Positions 6,247 to 8,712 of a stretch of DNA of 8,712 nt are shown one piece after another. Every line of letters starts with the position of its first letter. Position 1 is the first letter of the stretch. The stretch comes from Bacillota bacterium (GTDB lineage Bacteria; Bacillota; Clostridia; Lachnospirales; Lachnospiraceae). The notes under the pieces were generated by a model. It was not told the origin of the DNA and searched no databases. It saw only the letters and a program-made list of their open reading frames with translations. The DNA lies in the NCBI GenBank assembly GCA_023398855.1, contig JAEWRS010000185.1, positions 1-8,712 on the forward strand, written 5' to 3'. The translations under genes were made by a program, and so were the position numbers.

Positions 6247-7254
6247 ATGAACATTTATGATATTGCAGAGCTTGCAGGAGTTTCCATCGCTACCGTGTCT
6301 CGGGTGGTGAACAACAGCCCCCGTGTGAGTGAAAGAACAAAACAAAAGGTAAGAGAAATTATGGAAGAGAACGGCTACACTCCCAATGTATTTGCCAGGG
6401 GGCTGGGGCTTGATTCTATGAAAACAATCGGGATTATATGTCCCGATGTGTCAGATGCCTATATGGCAACAGCGGTAGCACATTTAGAGAGCCTGATGCA
6501 CGAGCATGGCTACGATTGTATTTTATGCTGCAGCGGATTTGAACAGTCGGTGAAAGAAAAATATGTCAGCCTGCTTCTGGCCAAACGGATTGATGCCCTT
6601 ATTATGGTAGGTTCCACCTACGCAGGGACAGGAGAATCAGATAAAAAAACACAGTATGTCAGGGATGCGGCAAAGCAGATTCCTGTGTTCCTGATCAATG
6701 GATATCTGGACTGTGAACATGTATACTGCGCTTATGGAGATGATTATGAGGCGACCTTTAGCGTGACCAGCCAGATGATTGAGACAGGGAGGAGGAGAAT
6801 CCTGTTTCTATGTGACTCCCGCTCTTACAGCGCGACTCAGAAGCTGGCTGGGTATGAAGCTGCTTTAAAGGCTCACGGACTGCCGGTTCTTGGAGATTTA
6901 AAGCTTTATGTAAAGAACCGGATTCATACGGTAAGAGATATTCTTCTGGAACGCCGTGATTTAAAATTTGACAGTGTGGTTGCATCTGATGACGGTCTTG
7001 CAGTGGGAGCGATTAAGTATGCCAATTCAAAGCTTTTGAAAATTCCGGAGGATTTGTGCATTACCGGATTTAATAATTCTGCCTTGTCTATCTGCAGCGA
7101 TCCTGAGCTTTCTTCCATTGATAACAGGGTGGAGGAATTATGTAACATCACCGTTGATAATATGATGAAGATCCTTTTAGGGAAAAAAACAGAAGTAAAC
7201 AGGGACAGCCGGGTCACATGCCGTCTGATTAAACGGTGTACCACTGATTTTTGA
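6247..7254 (+). CDS. LacI-family transcriptional regulator, probable regulator of uxaAB
   Basis: The 335-residue protein has the normal LacI/GalR length. Residues 3-22 (IYDIAELAGVSIATVSRVVN) form the helix-turn-helix, with recognition helix ATVSRVVN as in CcpA and PurR. The hinge carries Asn47, Ala50 and Leu53 in NVFARGL, the spacing of the minor-groove leucine lever. Residues about 60-335 are the periplasmic-binding-protein-like effector and dimer domain, with ASDDGLAVGAIKYAN at 246-260 as the usual ligand-facing segment. Translation is taken from ATG 6247, which begins MNIYDIAELAGVS. Divergent placement to uxaAB and a matched operator in each promoter make it the likely repressor of uxaAB and of itself. 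The inducer is unknown; galacturonate, tagaturonate or KDG are possible (inference). The gene is distinct from the GntR-type regulators ExuR/UxuR of enterobacteria. Confidence 0.93.
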   Translation: MNIYDIAELAGVSIATVSRVVNNSPRVSERTKQKVREIMEENGYTPNVFARGLGLDSMKTIGIICPDVSDAYMATAVAHLESLMHEHGYDCILCCSGFEQSVKEKYVSLLLAKRIDALIMVGSTYAGTGESDKKTQYVRDAAKQIPVFLINGYLDCEHVYCAYGDDYEATFSVTSQMIETGRRRILFLCDSRSYSATQKLAGYEAALKAHGLPVLGDLKLYVKNRIHTVRDILLERRDLKFDSVVASDDGLAVGAIKYANSKLLKIPEDLCITGFNNSALSICSDPELSSIDNRVEELCNITVDNMMKILLGKKTEVNRDSRVTCRLIKRCTTDF

Positions 7255-7258
7255 CCTA

Positions 7259-7287
7259 TTGCCATTTCTTTTTAAATATGTTACAAT
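7259..7287 (+). promoter_or_regulatory. Predicted sigma-A promoter for the DUF6145/dus unit
   Basis: TTGCCA (7259-7264) and TACAAT (7282-7287) are separated by exactly 17 bases, each one base off or nearly off consensus. The -35 box begins five bases after the regulator stop. Transcription would begin near 7294, leaving a leader of about 180 nt before the first gene. Confidence 0.65.
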
Positions 7288-7293
7288 ATAAAA

Positions 7294-7471
7294 TCAGTAA
7301 ATATTGGAAATACTTAAGGGCAAACCTTTATAAGCAGGGCAGGCTCCTTCCGGTAAGAACGGATGGACTCTGCCCCAAAAATATGGGCAGCAGTAAGGAA
7401 TCGTTCTGCTGGAATCCCTTTGCATCCGGAAAAGTAAGGTTATATACTTATGAATAAATCAGGGTGATAAT
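7294..7471 (+). ncRNA. Candidate structured 5' leader with alternative hairpins
   Basis: This stretch holds no convincing gene; a 68-codon frame through it has no family-like sequence or clear ribosome site. Hairpin A spans 7337-7375: GGGCAG pairs with CTGCCC, TCC with GGA and TCCG with CGGA, around loop GTAAGAA. Hairpin B pairs CAGCAG (7388-7393) with CTGCTG (7406-7411). AACCTT (7323-7328) can close both with AAGGTT (7436-7441). A second GGGCAG at 7385-7390 can instead pair with the CTGCCC of hairpin A, breaking both A and B. I looked for marks of c-di-GMP, T-box, glycine, SAM, THF and 6S RNAs and could not place it in any of them. The ribosome site AGGGTGAT at 7461-7468 lies outside the hairpins. 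A plain long leader without function remains possible. Confidence 0.4.
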
Positions 7472-7843
7472 ATGGAAAGAACGGTGGCGGGAACGATGGA
7501 GCATGATGGAGGTAATTTGGTGCTTTGCGGTGCCAATTCCTACGAGCAGAAATATTATTTTAACCAGCAGTTTTCGGCTCTCCCGGAAAGCATTAAGCAG
7601 GAGCTTCAGATTATGTGTGTGCTTTATACCGAAGATGTGGGAGGAGTCCTTGTTTTGGAATACGATGAACAGGGCGGCTTAGAGTTTAAGGTGACGGCAG
7701 AAGAAAGTGATTACCTGTTTGATGAGATCGGAAGCGTGCTGAAGATCAAACAGTACCAGAAGGAGAAAAAGGAGCTATTGGAAGCTCTGGAGCTGTATTA
7801 CCGGGTGTTTTATCTGGGAGAAGAATTGGAAGGCGGAGAATAA
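7472..7843 (+). CDS. DUF6145-like small conserved protein
   Basis: The 123-residue acidic protein has no signal peptide, membrane span or catalytic motif I recognise. The stretch LVLCGANSYEQKYYFNQQFSALP (about 15-37), followed by IMCVLYTEDVGGVLVLEYDE, a TAEESDYLFDEIGS segment and a charged C-terminal helix ending in LELYYRVFYLGEEL, resembles what I remember of the DUF6145 family of Lachnospiraceae; this assignment is from memory. Start ATG 7472 is preceded by AGGGTGAT, a good match to the 16S anti-Shine-Dalgarno complement. The dihydrouridine synthase gene begins 5 bases after its stop, so the two are co-transcribed. A role linked to tRNA modification is only suggested by position. A second reading frame overlapping here at 7464-7682 is a shadow. 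Confidence 0.85.
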   Translation: MERTVAGTMEHDGGNLVLCGANSYEQKYYFNQQFSALPESIKQELQIMCVLYTEDVGGVLVLEYDEQGGLEFKVTAEESDYLFDEIGSVLKIKQYQKEKKELLEALELYYRVFYLGEELEGGE

Positions 7844-7848
7844 GGTAC

Positions 7849-8712
7849 GTGAAGCTTAGAATTGGAAATGTAACGCTAAACAACAACCTGATACTGGCAC
7901 CAATGGCAGGAGTTACAGACCTGCCATTTCGTTTTCTCTGCAGGGAGCAGGGCTGCGGCATGGCGGTTACGGAAATGGTCAGTGCCAAAGCGATTTTATA
8001 TAAAAACAGAAATACAAATGAGCTGCTGAAGGTAGCCGATGGAGAAGGCCCTGTAAGTCTCCAGCTGTTTGGCTCTGATCCAGAGATCCTGGCGGATATT
8101 GCGGCCCAGGTGGAAGATGGCCCTTATGCGTTCCTTGACGTGAACATGGGCTGTCCCATGCCCAAGATTGTAAATAACGGGGAAGGGTCAGCACTTATGA
8201 AGGATATCAGACTTGCAGAGCGAATATTGACAGCCATGGTAAAGGCGGTTAAAAAGCCTGTGACTGTAAAATTCAGAAAGGGTTTTACAGAAGAGGAATG
8301 CAATGCCGTTGATTTCGCTAAAATGGCAGAGAGCTGCGGAGTGGCAGCCGTAGCTGTCCACGGAAGAACCAGGGAGCAGTATTATTCGGGAACCGCGGAC
8401 TGGGAAATTATAAGGAAGGTAAAGGAAGCTGTGGCGATTCCGGTTATTGGAAACGGCGATGTTTTTAAACCCCAGGATGCCAGGGATCTTATGGATAAAA
8501 CCGGCTGTGACGGAGTGATGATCGCCAGAGGGGCCAAGGGAAATCCCTGGATCTTTTCCAGGACGCTTCATTACCTGGAAACAGGAAAATTGCTTCCAGG
8601 ACCTGACAGAGAGGAGATTGCTAAGATGATCATTCGCCATGGGACCCTGGAAATGGAACACAAAGGGGAGTCTGTGGCCATGCGGGAGATGCGCGGGCAT
8701 ATGGCATGGTAC
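7849..8712 (+). CDS. dusB: tRNA-dihydrouridine synthase, DusB type (3' end missing)
   Basis: The frame is open from GTG 7849 through the window's last base, giving 288 residues. The product is an FMN- and NADPH-dependent enzyme reducing uridine to dihydrouridine in the tRNA D-loop or nearby positions. The sequence shows APMAGVTDLPFR (17-28), TEMVSAKA (41-48), the active-site NMGCPMPKIVNNGEGSALM (99-117, catalytic Cys102), HGRTREQYYSG (171-181), the FMN-phosphate-binding GNGD (201-204) and ARGAKGNPW (226-234), all typical of DusB. Full-length family members have about 320-330 residues, so roughly 35-40 residues of the helical C-terminal domain lie beyond the window. The start is GTG: no ATG fits, homology begins at once with MKLRIGNVTLNNNLILAPMAG, and GGAG at 7835-7838 inside the previous gene's end is the likely ribosome site. 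The gene is cytoplasmic housekeeping and unrelated to the pectin genes. Confidence 0.93.
   Translation, partial: MKLRIGNVTLNNNLILAPMAGVTDLPFRFLCREQGCGMAVTEMVSAKAILYKNRNTNELLKVADGEGPVSLQLFGSDPEILADIAAQVEDGPYAFLDVNMGCPMPKIVNNGEGSALMKDIRLAERILTAMVKAVKKPVTVKFRKGFTEEECNAVDFAKMAESCGVAAVAVHGRTREQYYSGTADWEIIRKVKEAVAIPVIGNGDVFKPQDARDLMDKTGCDGVMIARGAKGNPWIFSRTLHYLETGKLLPGPDREEIAKMIIRHGTLEMEHKGESVAMREMRGHMAWY

Noticed and set aside
7321..7380. c-di-GMP-I riboswitch suggested by GGGCAAACC at 7318-7326
   Set aside because: The start resembles the GEMM motif, but the required GACGCAAAGCC-type segment and the second conserved helix are absent.
7251..7457. 68-codon open frame after the regulator
   Set aside because: Overlaps the regulator's end, the promoter and the structured leader, and its product has no recognisable family features.
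8188..8700. 170-codon minus-strand open frame
   Set aside because: It is antisense to the clear dusB reading frame and its protein has no family features.

Overview
The window looks like chromosomal DNA of a Lachnospiraceae-type Clostridium (Lacrimispora or Lachnoclostridium-like). The basis is the protein families, the Gram-positive Shine-Dalgarno sites, the moderate to low GC content, and a small DUF6145-like gene placed directly before a dihydrouridine synthase. The species assignment is inference. Most of the window is a pectin/galacturonate utilisation locus; the right end is housekeeping.

Left, plus strand (1-2890). The window opens inside the last 77 codons of a MalG/LplC-type sugar ABC transporter permease. 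Two hairpins follow, the second being an intrinsic terminator. Next come a cytoplasmic family 28 glycoside hydrolase (polygalacturonase-like, all catalytic motifs intact) and, one base after its stop codon, a xylose-isomerase-like TIM-barrel sugar isomerase/epimerase. A 23-bp hairpin at 2833-2888 separates this unit from the convergent minus-strand operon.

Middle, minus strand (2926-5948). uxaA (altronate dehydratase) and uxaB (tagaturonate reductase) form a two-gene operon transcribed right to left. UxaB reduces tagaturonate to altronate and UxaA dehydrates altronate to 2-keto-3-deoxygluconate (KDG). Uronate isomerase (UxaC), KDG kinase and KDPG aldolase are not in the window.

Control region (5949-6246) and lacI-type regulator (6247-7254). 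A divergent regulator of the LacI family faces uxaAB. Each of the two divergent promoters I can place carries one copy of the same 13-base near-palindrome, TGTAAGTGCTTAC, at or just after its predicted start point. The copies are 179 bp apart, close to 17 helical turns, which suggests one repressor controls both promoters and could loop the DNA.

Right, plus strand (7255-8712). A strong-looking promoter directly after the regulator drives a leader of about 180 nt that can form mutually exclusive hairpins. It is followed by a 123-aa DUF6145-like protein and, 5 bases later, a dusB-type tRNA-dihydrouridine synthase that starts at GTG and runs off the window.

Combined model (inference): oligogalacturonides enter through the ABC transporter, are cut inside the cell by the GH28 enzyme, and the galacturonate is carried through the Uxa pathway to KDG under LacI-type control. 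The enzymes are known families. The least explained parts are the isomerase/epimerase, the operator layout, and the two RNA segments with alternative pairings.
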